A stretch of 64,000 nucleotides of DNA from NCBI RefSeq assembly GCF_029873635.1, contig NC_080418.1, positions 151,025,748 to 151,089,747 on the forward strand. The letters run 5' to 3'. Made by a program: the position numbers and the translations under genes. Below the pieces are notes generated by a model. The model was not told where the DNA came from. It saw only the letters and a program-made list of their open reading frames with translations, and ran no database searches. The stretch is from Malania oleifera. Taxonomy: Eukaryota; Streptophyta; Magnoliopsida; Santalales; Ximeniaceae. Shown here one piece after another: positions 49,709 through 63,830 of the stretch (positions are counted from its first letter, which is position 1; each line of letters opens with the position of its first letter).

Positions 49709-50430
49709 TATAAATACATAGCTAGCTAGAGTCTATAGGAAGAAGAATTAAAAAATTACAAAGCAATGGCAGCTAAGGGGGAGACTTACAAGAAATGTGA
49801 GAAGGAGGATACAAGGGTAAGGCAGTAGTAGATGAAGAAGAAATGAAAGCTTACCAGGACTACTATGGATTTTGCAACCATTGCAACAAAGTCTTCCAAA
49901 AAGAGCGAGGTTTCCTCAATCACCAAAAGACCGTCCACAGCAATGAATGGTTCGTGTGCCCAAATTGTGAAGGGCGATTTCACAATAATGAATCAGTATG
50001 CTTCCAGACGTCATTGATTGATCTCAATCAATATTCTGGTGTTGTTTGCATAGACTAACTATCTTACATATGTTTAGTTCATGTATTTTTTTTTTAATTG
50101 ATCCATGCATCTATCTTATGGATGTTAAGTTTATGTGGGATGTTTACAAACAGTCAATCAAGTTTACATATGTTTAGTTTCTCTCTCTCTCTCTCTGCAG
50201 TGGAAAAGATCACAGGTTCCCGTACACCGCCACTACCTCGAAATTTGCCGGAGCACCGTCCGAGTCTGCCGACAGCACACTCTCTGTCGCCAACTCCCCA
50301 ATGAGCTGTGTTGAGAACTCGATGAACAGAGGAGAAAGAAAACTGAAAATCAGAAAAAGGAAATTGGGGGAATTTAAGTGTCTGTGTAATGAACAAGAAT
50401 CAATTTCTTCAAGTAAAAATAAATAACAGA
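49709..50430 (+). pseudogene. Captured C2H2 zinc-finger gene fragment, left arm
   Basis: A TATA box (TATAAATA, 49709-49716) and a first ATG at 49766 precede a frame (49843-50058) encoding DYYGFCNHCNKVFQKERGFL, a C2H2 finger with spacing C-x2-C-x12-H-x4-H, followed by CPNC, the start of a second, incomplete finger. The frame from the ATG at 49766 stops after about 20 codons, so the finger frame is not joined to it. A pyrimidine tract ending in CTCTGCAG (50180-50200) looks like a splice acceptor for a downstream part at 50201-50427. Promoter-like sequence plus a partial host gene within a MULE fits gene capture (Pack-MULE style). The original gene is not identifiable beyond a C2H2 protein. Confidence 0.6.
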
Positions 50431-50439
50431 AAATAACAG

Positions 50440-52252
<1,813 letters not shown>

Positions 52253-52268
52253 TTAAAGTAATGCTAAA

Positions 52269-54546
52269 CTACTCCGTGCCGCAGCGAGGTCGTCTCCGGG
52301 GTCGTGGTGGCTGCCGTCTGCATCTACCCTCTCCCTGCTCGTCAACATCATCAGGTGTCCTGGCCCGTCGTGCTGGATGTGAATCCTCTCCCCCAAAAGG
52401 TGCTGCATCATCATCATCAGCCATGTGTAGCGCACGCGGTGAGAAATGATAAGATGTCTCGGGACGAGAACGAGGCGGCCTAGGGGGTGCATCGACCTCG
52501 ACCCCATCGAAAAGATCGTCCAATAAAAATGACATGGATGGGGTAGCAGCAGAGTCGGATGGGGCATCAGTCGGTCTGCTCGATGGTCCGGCAATATGAG
52601 CTGCATTGGAAGGCGCATAAGGCGCTGACGGGCCAAATAAGTACTCGGACATGGGAGTCCCTGGACGACTAGAGGAAGCATGTCGTCCTCCTCGTACTGG
52701 AGCTGGTCGACCTCCTCGTGCTGGTACATCAGGTCGACCTCCTCGTTCTGGGATCCGTCGACCATCCTCGTGGACGAGGTCCAGTGCAGCACGCATCAAT
52801 CGGTGGATCGCAGGATCCGACGAGATCTGCTCTGCCTCAATGACTATGTCAGCCTGCAGGATATGAACATATTTTATTAACGCATTCAAATTGGAATGTA
52901 TATATAATAAAATGAGTTGTGGCATTAATCTTCTTACGAGGCTCAAATATACAGCTGCGGTCCTGTCGACGAAGCGGAGTGTGATAGACCTATACCAAGT
53001 GAAGTATGGGTCATCTGGACGCATCGGACTGTGCTCCGCCACTCCTCGTACGATGTAGTCTCGTCGATGCTCCCACGCAGTGACGAATATCGCGTGCGTA
53101 CTCGACCAGTCTGTGACCCCTCGACCGCGTCCATCCATGCCGTGGAGATCGTCCCCAACAATATCTACCCCCGAAGTTATAAATGGGGCGGGAATGACCT
53201 GTCGAAACCTGAACTGTCGCATGACTCGATCGGGGAGATACCACTCAATAATATGAAAGCATATGAGTGGCACTCAAGCTACCCACAGGTCCCTCCCGTC
53301 TGCATAGGCAGGCGGCATGTCGGCTAAAATCTCATCCGTGTAGGGCATTCATATAAACTGCAGTTAGACAAAACAAAAAGTTATGCGGACTATACACAAC
53401 TGAAAGAAAGAAAGAAATGCTTTCATGTGCTATACTTTAACTGATTTATACCTCATGCTCCCGGTGCATGTCCAATTCAAACCTGTACCAGGGCAATGTG
53501 TGAAGCGCAACCATCGATGCCCTCAAGTCGTCCCTCCATGTGTATAAGAGGAAATCTAAGTTCCCAAATGCAAGACTACTACATATTACGAATTAGTATT
53601 CGTAATAGTTATTGAGTGAATATATAGGGATAGATAAAATAGGTACTAACCGATATGCGAGCGGGAGAGGATCAACCGGACGACCGTCCTGACCCCTCTC
53701 AATCTGCAGGAAACCTCGCCGCGTAGGTGCGAATGAAGGAAATCTCTCCCAAACCCAAACCTGGAGTAAGCGAAGGGGGCCCGCAATCTGTGTCTTCGAG
53801 TGGTGCGCGGCGCGACACATCTCCCTGTACAACCACGCCAAAGTGGCGGACCCCCAACTGTACGAGTGACACGCTTCGAAGTCCTCAAGAAGTGGAAAGA
53901 ACATAAGATGCGCGTAACTGCCGGAAACATCCGAGAAGATCACCCCACAAATCAAACGCAACAAGTGGGCTCGTGCGTGGCATGCTATTGTCTGAACATC
54001 TGCATGTGCCGGGAGCTCACGAAACGCATCCCCCTCAAGGAACCGCATACGGATGCGTGCACCAACCAACTCGCTGTCAGGCGGAACAACGCCTAACAAA
54101 CGCTCGCACATAGTACGCAGGGCGAGTCGACCCTGACGGTCTGTAGGTCCCTCCACTGGTCCGGCAGTGCGACCAATGACAGCTCGCCCATCAATCGGCA
54201 ACCCGAACAAAACAGCTACGTCCTGTAATGTGACGGTGGCCTCACCATGAGGTAGGTGGAACGTGTGCGTCTCGGGTCTCCATTGCTCCACCAATGATGT
54301 GACAAGATGCCAATCAAGCTGGATATGAGCAATCCGATAAATGCCATAAAACCCCGCATCGCGTATCAGCTGGACAATGCGGGGGTCTGCCTCTAACCAA
54401 CGCTCGGCAAACTGCGTGCCCCCTCAGCAGCACAGGGGCTCCGCATGCCCCTCAGCCCACGCTCGGCTGGCCCTGTGATGATCGCCCATCGTCAAGACGC
54501 TCAGATCAGACGGCCCTGGATCAATCCTGGAAATGCATTGTTGCAT
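52269..54546 (-). pseudogene. PMD (plant mobile domain) pseudogene, left arm
   Basis: Mirror copy of 55322-57599; see that entry for domain details. Positions pair exactly (sum 109868). The 334-residue downstream frame (52269-53273) is identical in protein to the right copy; the PMD core frame (53593-54294) differs at one residue (Gln here, Arg in the right copy). It carries the same two in-frame TGA codons (mirrored at 53274-53276 and 53349-53351). Differences from the right copy are mostly C-to-T or G-to-A in this copy and cluster near the start of the gene. Confidence 0.85.
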
Positions 54547-54604
54547 CAGAATAGATATAAATAAAAAAGAAACGGTGTGAAATAGTATAAAACTGCATAC
54601 GAAA

Positions 54605-54794
54605 TCAACGCGACGGTCCCGCTGCATCGCCCGAGTGGGTCCTTCTCGGACACCTTGTGCGATTATGCCCTTCTTGATGACATATACTGCACGTGCTCCT
54701 TTTCCTACCTTCCCTAGCGTCCATCTCATTGTGTATACGGGAGCTCCTTGGACGACCTTTATGTCGAGCATACGCTGGATTTGCTTGTATAGTC
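54605..54794 (-). pseudogene. MULE transposase C-terminal remnant, left arm
   Basis: Mirror of the right-arm remnant at 55030-55263, lacking its first 15 or so residues because the palindrome arm ends at 54794. Contains the same zinc knuckle. Confidence 0.7.
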
Positions 54795-55073
54795 TCAAAA
54801 TAATGCTCACGTAATTTCGCAGCTTCATGTTGCGAGATTTAAACTTGTGGCTACTCTGCCATCGACGCGTGGCAAAGAAAGAAACAGGGGTAACGTGACG
54901 TGTGGCGACGGGTGAAGAAATCTCGTAGGTCCAACCTGCGAGATTTGAGAAGAGATCGAGCGGATAGGCGTCGCGTGGCTGCGATCATTCCGAGGGATCG
55001 TGACACGTGGTAAATCCAGCGTACTGGCATACTGGATTATGCACGAGGCGTACTGGCCAGCATCGTCTTTGCC
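54795..55073 (+). repeat. Central spacer with a third MULE end sequence
   Basis: Asymmetric 279 bases between the arms. 54797-55014 matches the left outer terminus (about 48745-48960) in the same orientation, including one 29-base palindrome at 54918-54946, but lacks the GAGTTTTTTCCCG edge. From about 55030 it continues into transposase sequence (AYWPASSLP) that leads without a break into the right arm. So the spacer belongs to the right-hand element. Confidence 0.8.
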
Positions 55074-55263
55074 GACTATACAAGCAAATCCAGCGTATGC
55101 TCGACATAAAGGTCGTCCAAGGAGCTCCCGTATACACAATGAGATGGACGCTAGGGAAGGTAGGAAAAGGAGCACGTGCAGTATATGTCATCAAGAAGGG
55201 CATAATCGCACAAGGTGTCCGAGAAGGACCCACTCGGGCGATGCAGCGGGACCGTCGCGTTGA
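55030..55263 (+). pseudogene. MULE transposase C-terminal remnant, right arm
   Basis: One frame encodes EAYWPASSLP, then KGRPRSSRIHNEMD, then a zinc knuckle CSICHQEGHNRTRC (C-x2-C-x4-H-x4-C) and a stop at 55263. In MULE transposases the KGRP-x-S-x-RI-x-NEMD block followed by this knuckle forms the C-terminus, which binds nucleic acid. The catalytic DDE core is absent: the terminal repeat ends only some 15 bases before this piece. The element therefore cannot make a working transposase and would need one supplied from elsewhere. Confidence 0.75.
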
Positions 55264-55321
55264 TTTCGTATGCAGTTTTATACTATTTCACACCGTTTCT
55301 TTTTTATTTATATCTATTCTG

Positions 55322-57599
55322 ATGCAACGATGCATTTCAAAGATTGATCCAGGGCCGTCCGATCCGAGCGCCTTGACGATGGGCGATCATCACAGGGCCA
55401 GCCGAGCGTGGGCTGAGGGGCATGCGGAGCCCTTATGCTGCTGAGGGGGCACGCAGTTTGCCGAGCGTTGGTTAGAGGCAGACCCCCGCATTGTCCAGCT
55501 GATACGCGATGCGGGGTTTTATGGCATTTATCGGATTGCTCATATCCAGCTTGATTGGCATCTTGTCACATCATTGGTGGAGCGATGGAGACCCGAGACG
55601 CACACGTTCCACCTACCTCATGGTGAGGCCACCGTCACATTACAGGACGTAGCTGTTTTGTTCGGGTTGCCGATTGATGGGCGAGCTGTCATTGGTCGCA
55701 CTGCCGGACCAGTGGAGGGACCTACAGACCGTCAGGGTCGACTCGCCCTGCGTACTATGTGCGAGCGTTTGTTAGGCGTTGTTCCGCCTGACAGCGAGTT
55801 GGTTGGTGCACGCATCCGTATGCGGTTCCTTGAGGGGGATGCGTTTCGTGAGCTCCCGGCACATGCAGATGTTCAGACAATAGCATGCCACGCACGAGCC
55901 CACTTGTTGCGTTTGATTTGTGGGGTGATCTTCTCGGATGTTTCCGGCAGTTACGCGCATCTTATGTTCTTTCCACTTCTTGAGGACTTCGAAGCGTGTC
56001 ACTCGTACAGTTGGGGGTCCGCCACTTTGGCGTGGTTGTACAGGGAGATGTGTCGCGCCGCGCACCACTCGAAGACACAGATTGCGGGCCCCCTTCGCTT
56101 ACTCCAGGTTTGGGTTTGGGAGAGATTTCCTTCATTCGCGCCTACGCGGCGAGGTTTCCTGCAGATTGAGAGGGGTCAGGACGGTCGTCCGGTTGATCCT
56201 CTCCCGCTCGCATATCGGTTAGTACCTATTTTATCTATCCCTATATATTCACTCAATAACTATTACGAATACTAATTCGTAATATGTAGTAGTCTTGCAT
56301 TTGGGAACTTAGATTTCCTCTTATACACATGGAGGGACGACTTGAGGGCATCGATGGTTGCGCTTCACACATTGCCCTGGTACAGGTTTGAATTGGACAT
56401 GCACCGGGAGCATGAGGTATAAATCAGTTAAAGTATAGCACATGAAAGCATTTCTTTCTTTCTTTCAGTTGTGTATAGTCCGCATAACTTTTTGTTTTGT
56501 CTAACTGCAGTTTATATGAATGCCCTACACGGATGAGATTTTAGCCGACATGCCGCCTGCCTATGCAGACGGGAGGGACCTGTGGGTAGCTTGAGTGCCA
56601 CTCATATGCTTTCATATTATTGAGTGGTATCTCCCCGATCGAGTCATGCGACAGTTCAGGTTTCGACAGGTCATTCCCGCCCCATTTATAACTTCGGGGG
56701 TAGATATTGTTGGGGACGATCTCCACGGCATGGATGGACGCGGTCGAGGGGTCACAGACTGGTCGAGTACGCACGCGATATTCGTCACTGCGTGGGAGCA
56801 TCGACGAGACTACATCGTACGAGGAGTGGCGGAGCACAGTCCGATGCGTCCAGATGACCCATACTTCACTTGGTATAGGTCTATCACACTCCGCTTCGTC
56901 GACAGGACCGCAGCTGTATATTTGAGCCTCGTAAGAAGATTAATGCCACAACTCATTTTATTATATATACATTCCAATTTGAATGCGTTAATAAAATATG
57001 TTCATATCCTGCAGGCTGACATAGTCATTGAGGCAGAGCAGATCTCGTCGGATCCTGCGATCCACCGATTGATGCGTGCTGCACTGGACCTCGTCCACGA
57101 GGATGGTCGACGGATCCCAGAACGAGGAGGTCGACCTGATGTACCAGCACGAGGAGGTCGACCAGCTCCAGTACGAGGAGGACGACATGCTTCCTCTAGT
57201 CGTCCAGGGACTCCCATGTCCGAGTACTTATTTGGCCCGTCAGCGCCTTATGCGCCTTCCAATGCAGCTCATATTGCCGGACCATCGAGCAGACCGACTG
57301 ATGCCCCATCCGACTCTGCTGCTACCCCATCCATGTCATTTTTATTGGACGATCTTTTCGATGGGGTCGAGGTCGATGCACCCCCTAGGCCGCCTCGTTC
57401 TCGTCCCGAGACATCTTATCATTTCTCACCGCGTGCGCTACACATGGCTGATGATGATGATGCAGCACCTTTTGGGGGAGAGGATTCACATCCAGCACGA
57501 CGGGCCAGGACACCTGATGATGTTGACGAGCAGGGAGAGGGTAGATGCAGACGGCAGCCACCACGACCCCGGAGACGACCTCGCTGCGGCACGGAGTAG
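55322..57599 (+). pseudogene. PMD (plant mobile domain) gene, MAIN-like/PP7-long-like, right arm
   Basis: PMD proteins include Arabidopsis MAIN and MAIL1, needed for genome stability and silencing; related PMD genes ride on transposons. Probable exons: 55322-56217, 56290-56416, 56511-56930, 57015-57599, with GT-AG introns. The first part starts with IDPGPSDPSALTMGDHHRA, changes frame near 55440, then runs FAERWLEADPRI...WRPETHTFHLPHGEATVTLQ...FGLPIDG, the PMD signature. Exon 3 has VPLICFHIIEWYLPDRVMRQ. Exon 4 is disordered, with GGRP repeats and a basic end (PPRPRRRPRCGTE). Two in-frame TGA codons stand at 56517-56519 (where Trp is usual) and 56592-56594. With the frame change, the gene is not functional as read. 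Both arms share the TGA codons, so the decay came before, or was spread by, the duplication. Confidence 0.85.
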
Positions 57600-57615
57600 T
57601 TTAGCATTACTTTAA

Positions 57616-59428
<1,813 letters not shown>

Positions 59429-59436
59429 ATTTTCTG

Positions 59437-59664
59437 TTATTTATTTTTACTTGAAGAAATTGATTCTTGTTCATTACACAGACACTTAAATTCCCCCAAT
59501 TTCCTTTTTCTGATTTTCAGTTTTCTTTCTCCTCTGTTCATCGAGTTCTCAACACAGTTCATTGGGGAGTTGGCGACAGAGAGTGTGCTGTCGGCAGACT
59601 CGGACGGTGCTCCGGCAAATTTCGAGGCAGTGGCGGTGTACGGGAACCTGTGATCTTTTCCACT

Positions 59665-59703
<39 letters not shown>

Positions 59704-59920
59704 CTGGTGATTGAGGAAACCTCGCTCTTTTCGGAAGACTTTGTTGCAATGGTTGCAAAATCCATAGTAGTCCTGGTAAGCTTTCATTTCTCCTTCATCT
59801 ACTACTGCCTTACCCTTGTATCCTCCTTCTCACATTTCTTGTAAGTCTCCCCCTTAGCTGTCATTGCTTTGTAATTTTTTAGTTCTTCTTCCTATAGACT
59901 CTAGCTAGCTATGTATTTAT
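59437..59920 (-). pseudogene. Captured C2H2 zinc-finger gene fragment, right arm
   Basis: Mirror of 49709-50430 but about 250 bases shorter: after GFLNHQ it passes directly into the CT-rich tract, so the second-finger part and the region behind it are missing. The TATA box (59913-59920 on the plus strand) and the first finger are kept, with Arg where the left arm has Gln. A 116-residue frame (59437-59787) runs through the CT tract into the downstream part. Confidence 0.6.
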
Positions 59921-60215
59921 AGAGTAGGGTTTAGGAGAAGCTTTGTGATCCAACAAATTTTGAGTTGAAATTTTCAAATCAACGTGCTCAACATCTCCAT
60001 ATCAACTCACCAAATATGCTTCTACTCGTCTGTTTTCCCTTTTTCTAAATTTGGAATTTAGAAAGGCAAAAGGGCCATGTTTGATGAGTGATGAAGAGGT
60101 TCTCTTTTGGTTTTTAATTAACATAAGCAGTAGGAGTATCTATTTTTCCAGATAAGCATGTATTTTTTTAGATAATTGAAATTTCCTAATATCTACATAA
60201 AAATATTATATATAT

Positions 60216-60338
60216 AAAACTTAACTTAAAACTTGCTTTCAAGGATTGGCTGCATCACTCGCAATTTTATATATATATAATTGCTATAATTGCGAGTGAT
60301 GCAGCCAATCCTTAAAAGCAAGTTTTAAGTTAAGTTTT
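60216..60338. repeat. Hairpin with long arms, right copy
   Basis: Same foldback as 49301-49414, with a loop longer by about nine bases and one or two mismatches in the stem. Confidence 0.88.
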
Positions 60339-60589
60339 ATTGGCGTTATTTGAGCAAATTATGTTTGATAGCCTTTAGGCTTCAGCATTGTTGGTGTTGA
60401 AACACCAGATCGTTTTGTGGTTGGGTTCATTGTGTTGGAGAGCTGGTAAGTTGTTGAATGTTACTGGCGTGTTATGGTTCTTCTTTAAGGCCAACCCAAA
60501 AAAATGACTTAAAATGAGCCTCTGTTTTTATAATTTACGATGCAACGAGGACAAGTTCATCCCACAGGTTCTCCGTACTATCGCTTCTT

Positions 60590-60904
60590 AAATCTCGCAG
60601 GTTGGACCTGCGAGATTCACCACGTGTCACGATTGCTCGTAACCTCGCAGCCACGCGTCGCCTCTCCGTTCGATCGCTTCTCAAATCTCGCAGGTTGGAC
60701 CTGCGAGATTTCTTCACCCGTCGCCACACGTCACGTTAGCCCTGTTTCTTTCTTTGCCACGCGTCGATGACAGAGTGGCCACCAGTTTAAATCTCACAAC
60801 TTCATGCTGCGAGATTACGTGAGCATTATTTTGGGAAAAAATTCCCTGTTCAGAATATTATTTTATATTTTATTTATTTTTAATTATAAAACGGGAAAAA
60901 ACTC
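60590..60904 (-). repeat. Right terminal inverted repeat of the MULE locus
   Basis: Mirror of the left terminus, ending CGGGAAAAAACTC at 60904. Two copies of the 29-base palindrome, at 60590-60617 and 60683-60711, against three in the left end. Confidence 0.85.
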
Positions 60905-62864
60905 TGTGTCTACTACCTTCGCATAGACGTGACCGAGTGGTAGGCACTAGGGCTCGTTTGATGTGTGCCCAACTACTCAAAGACATCCTATTGTTGACAT
61001 GATTGCAATTAAATGCATCTTGTACCCATGCATGTACATGTGTGGTGAGCGAGGGGCCTCATTCGACGTGCCTTGAACTATTCAACTTAAATCGTTGTTG
61101 ATGTGAAGTGAGTATACTTACATGCGTCCCAACAAGTATGGAAAGACTCGCAGACAACATGGTGTTTATGTCAATGGAGTCGCATGCTATATATATATAT
61201 GGGTGTTCAATGTTATCCGCCTATCAAGCAATTTAATTCATTGAAACTTGAAGATTCCATTACCAACTGCTAAATAGTTTAAAATTAAGGTAAGCAGTAT
61301 AAACTACAATTTATTAAAGTTATTATAATTACAATTTATGTTGAAAATTTAGTTTTTTTCTTCTGAACAACAACATTTAAATGTCCACTAGTGTTGCAAA
61401 TATATTCAGAACCATGGGTCGCTATTAGGCATTATGAGAAGGCTTTGAATACCAGCTAGACCCAATAGAGTGATTTTCTTATGCATGGATGTCAATAATA
61501 AAAGAATAATAGACACAAACTTAATGAGCAGTCAATGCTCAGGGGATGTTTAAAAGCTACCAGCGTGCCAACACCTTGATAAATAATGGTCACCATGCCA
61601 AACAAAGATCCTCAATAAATCTGGATGACAGCCAATCATACGAGGGAGGAGAACAACCGTATGCAGATTCGGGTTATCCATTCAAATTAGTTAAGAGTGT
61701 CAAGGTGAAGCATAAGCAGCTGGAAATCAATAAGATTCCAATCATGCTCATGATGGCTTCTTAAACGCATGTCCATAGTACCATGTTTGATAAAGACGAT
61801 CCATAATTTCTATTCTAATAAGAATTGAGTTTGATCTTCCATATTTTAATGTTCAACGTTTATGAATTGGATTCTGTATTTTACATTTGTTCTTCATTAA
61901 TGCAAGAGGCTTCTTTCTTTTTTTTAGATCATATTGTCACTAGAATTCACATATTTAGACAAGAAATGCAACAATTTTTTCATTCGTTTAATGGAGCAAA
62001 ACAAAATAGATAAAACAAAACATTGCTTTATTTATGGGGTAAAAACATATGATAGTGCAATAAAATGACATAACCAGTTCATTAACGAAGTCTTAACACT
62101 AATCCTCTTAACTGTTTTTATAGGATATTGTCCATTGGCACTAACCCTCACACAATTCTAGCATGCGTGACAACTCAAGCACGGACATTGGTTTGAGGAT
62201 TCCTACTAACCTCATTATAAATGAAATTAGTTTCCCATTAGGCAAGAAAATCTAGAACAAAATTATACATTTGAGGGATATGGCACAACATTGGGTTCTC
62301 AGCAATGATAAGAACTTGGATAAGTATTGTGAGGAGCATGGATACAAACAATTGTGGTTGGTTCTATGAAGGCAATGGGATAATGGAATTGCTTTGCAAG
62401 TTTCGCTAGTACAACAATTATGATTGTTGATGACCCTAGTACTTAAATTCCATGCACACTACATACGGCAAGGGGTTTCTTTTTCATGAGCTCAAAAGCG
62501 ATGTGGTGTTTGCATCGTGAGAATAATAAAATCTTATTGCGCCAAGCATGACACTCTCTCTATCGGTTGGCTACAAGGTACTCACTTAACAACAACTAGG
62601 ATATAAAGGAGCATCAGCACTCAAGAGGACACTCCTTCATTTGGAATACTATCAAAATTAAACGTGTTTAACAAGTTCAATAATGAGGACAAGGAGGATT
62701 GATGTATTAAGCGCTCATTTACTCAAGTACTTGTGTACAATAGTTTTGAATCCGTGTGAACTTTGAGTCATTCTTCGTAATAATTTCTTAAGATACAAGT
62801 ATCTTTTTGTGGAACCATGCAAAAAAAATTGAATTTCTTAGTTTTTTGTACTAAAAAAATTATA

Positions 62865-62903
<39 letters not shown>

Positions 62904-63009
62904 TGCTCCTACTGTTCTCTTACTTTTGAATTATTCAAAGTAATAACGTATAATATTTCAAAGTCTTGAGATTCTTAACATGATCAGGCTATTCTCTCTC
63001 ATTTGTAAT
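60905..63009. other. Intergenic DNA right of the MULE locus
   Basis: No gene I can support. 60990-61085 resembles 48540-48640 on the other side of the MULE locus. A 72-codon frame at 61546-61764 has no family marks. A (TTA)n microsatellite runs at about 62867-62902. Confidence 0.5.
62867..62902. repeat. (TTA)n microsatellite
   Basis: About 12 uninterrupted ATT/TTA units. Confidence 0.92.
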
Positions 63010-63830
63010 ACTTACCTTAAACATTAATAAAGGGCTTGGCTCCTTTTTTCAATTACCTCAAATGTAAGTACGTCTCCACCATGAATATGCTTGTTTTCCA
63101 AGTCTCAAAATTCTTCATATCCATTCTCTCACCAAGAAAGAGTTTGTTTTTCCAAGTCTCAAAATTCTTACCACGACTCAGACTATGCCCTCATATTTGC
63201 ATATACTTACTGTGGATATTAATAATGGGTTTGGCTCCATTTTTAGTTACCTTAAATGTCAGTGTGACTCCATCAGGAATGAGGTTTTTTTTTTTTTTTT
63301 CTCCAAGTCTCAAGATTGTTCATTTCCATTCTCCCATCAGGAATGTAAGTTTATTTTCCAAGTCTCTACATTCTTACCATGACTTAATCTATTCCCTTGT
63401 ATTTGTATATACTTACCATGGACATTAACATTGCTCGGTTGCTTTCCGAATAATCTCAAAAGTGACTGTCTCCACTCTTTAGGCCATCTGTAACTCAAAA
63501 CTCATGTCAGCCATCTCCAAAGTATGGTGCTCTGCTTCAACATTCTTATCATTACGCATACTATTCCCTCATATTGCTATATACTTAACACTGACATTTA
63601 CAATGGACTTAGCTCCTTTTTTAATGAGCTCAAATGTGACTGTCTCTCCACTCTTCAATCCATTTGTAACTTGGAAGTCGTGCTAATCATTTGCAAAGTA
63701 TGGTATTCATCTCCAGAGTATAGTGTTCCACTCCATTTTTTGGCTGAGAATAAGCTTGTTTTCGAAGTCTCAAGCTTCCTACCATGACTTATAATTTACT
63801 GTGGACATTAATATAAACTCGACTGTCAAT
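63010..63830 (-). repeat. Degenerate tandem array of exon-like units
   Basis: Four to five units start near 63010, 63207, 63411, 63586 and 63792 (spacing 175-206 bases). On the minus strand, units 1, 2 and 4 encode related peptides such as DVLTFEVI, GVTLTFKVTKNGAKPIINIH and GETVTFELIKKGAKSIVNVS; in units 1-3 the segment is followed directly by GTAAGTAT, a good splice donor, and units 4 and 5 have decayed forms of it. A shared CAAGTCTCAA(A/G)ATTCTT-type block lies between units. This looks like an exon duplicated in tandem within a host gene or pseudogene. I do not recognise the protein family, and stops in several units suggest decay. It probably continues past the window. Confidence 0.5.

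Noticed and set aside
52253-52792. 179-codon and other overlapping frames in the PMD pseudogenes, and their mirror images at 57076-57615
   Set aside because: They are other-frame readings of the GC-rich, repetitive PMD C-terminal exon; the frame continuing the PMD family sequence is 52269-53273 and its mirror.
61546-61764. 72-codon frame right of the MULE locus
   Set aside because: No domain, no conserved motif and no supporting splice sites or promoter; its length is within chance for this composition.
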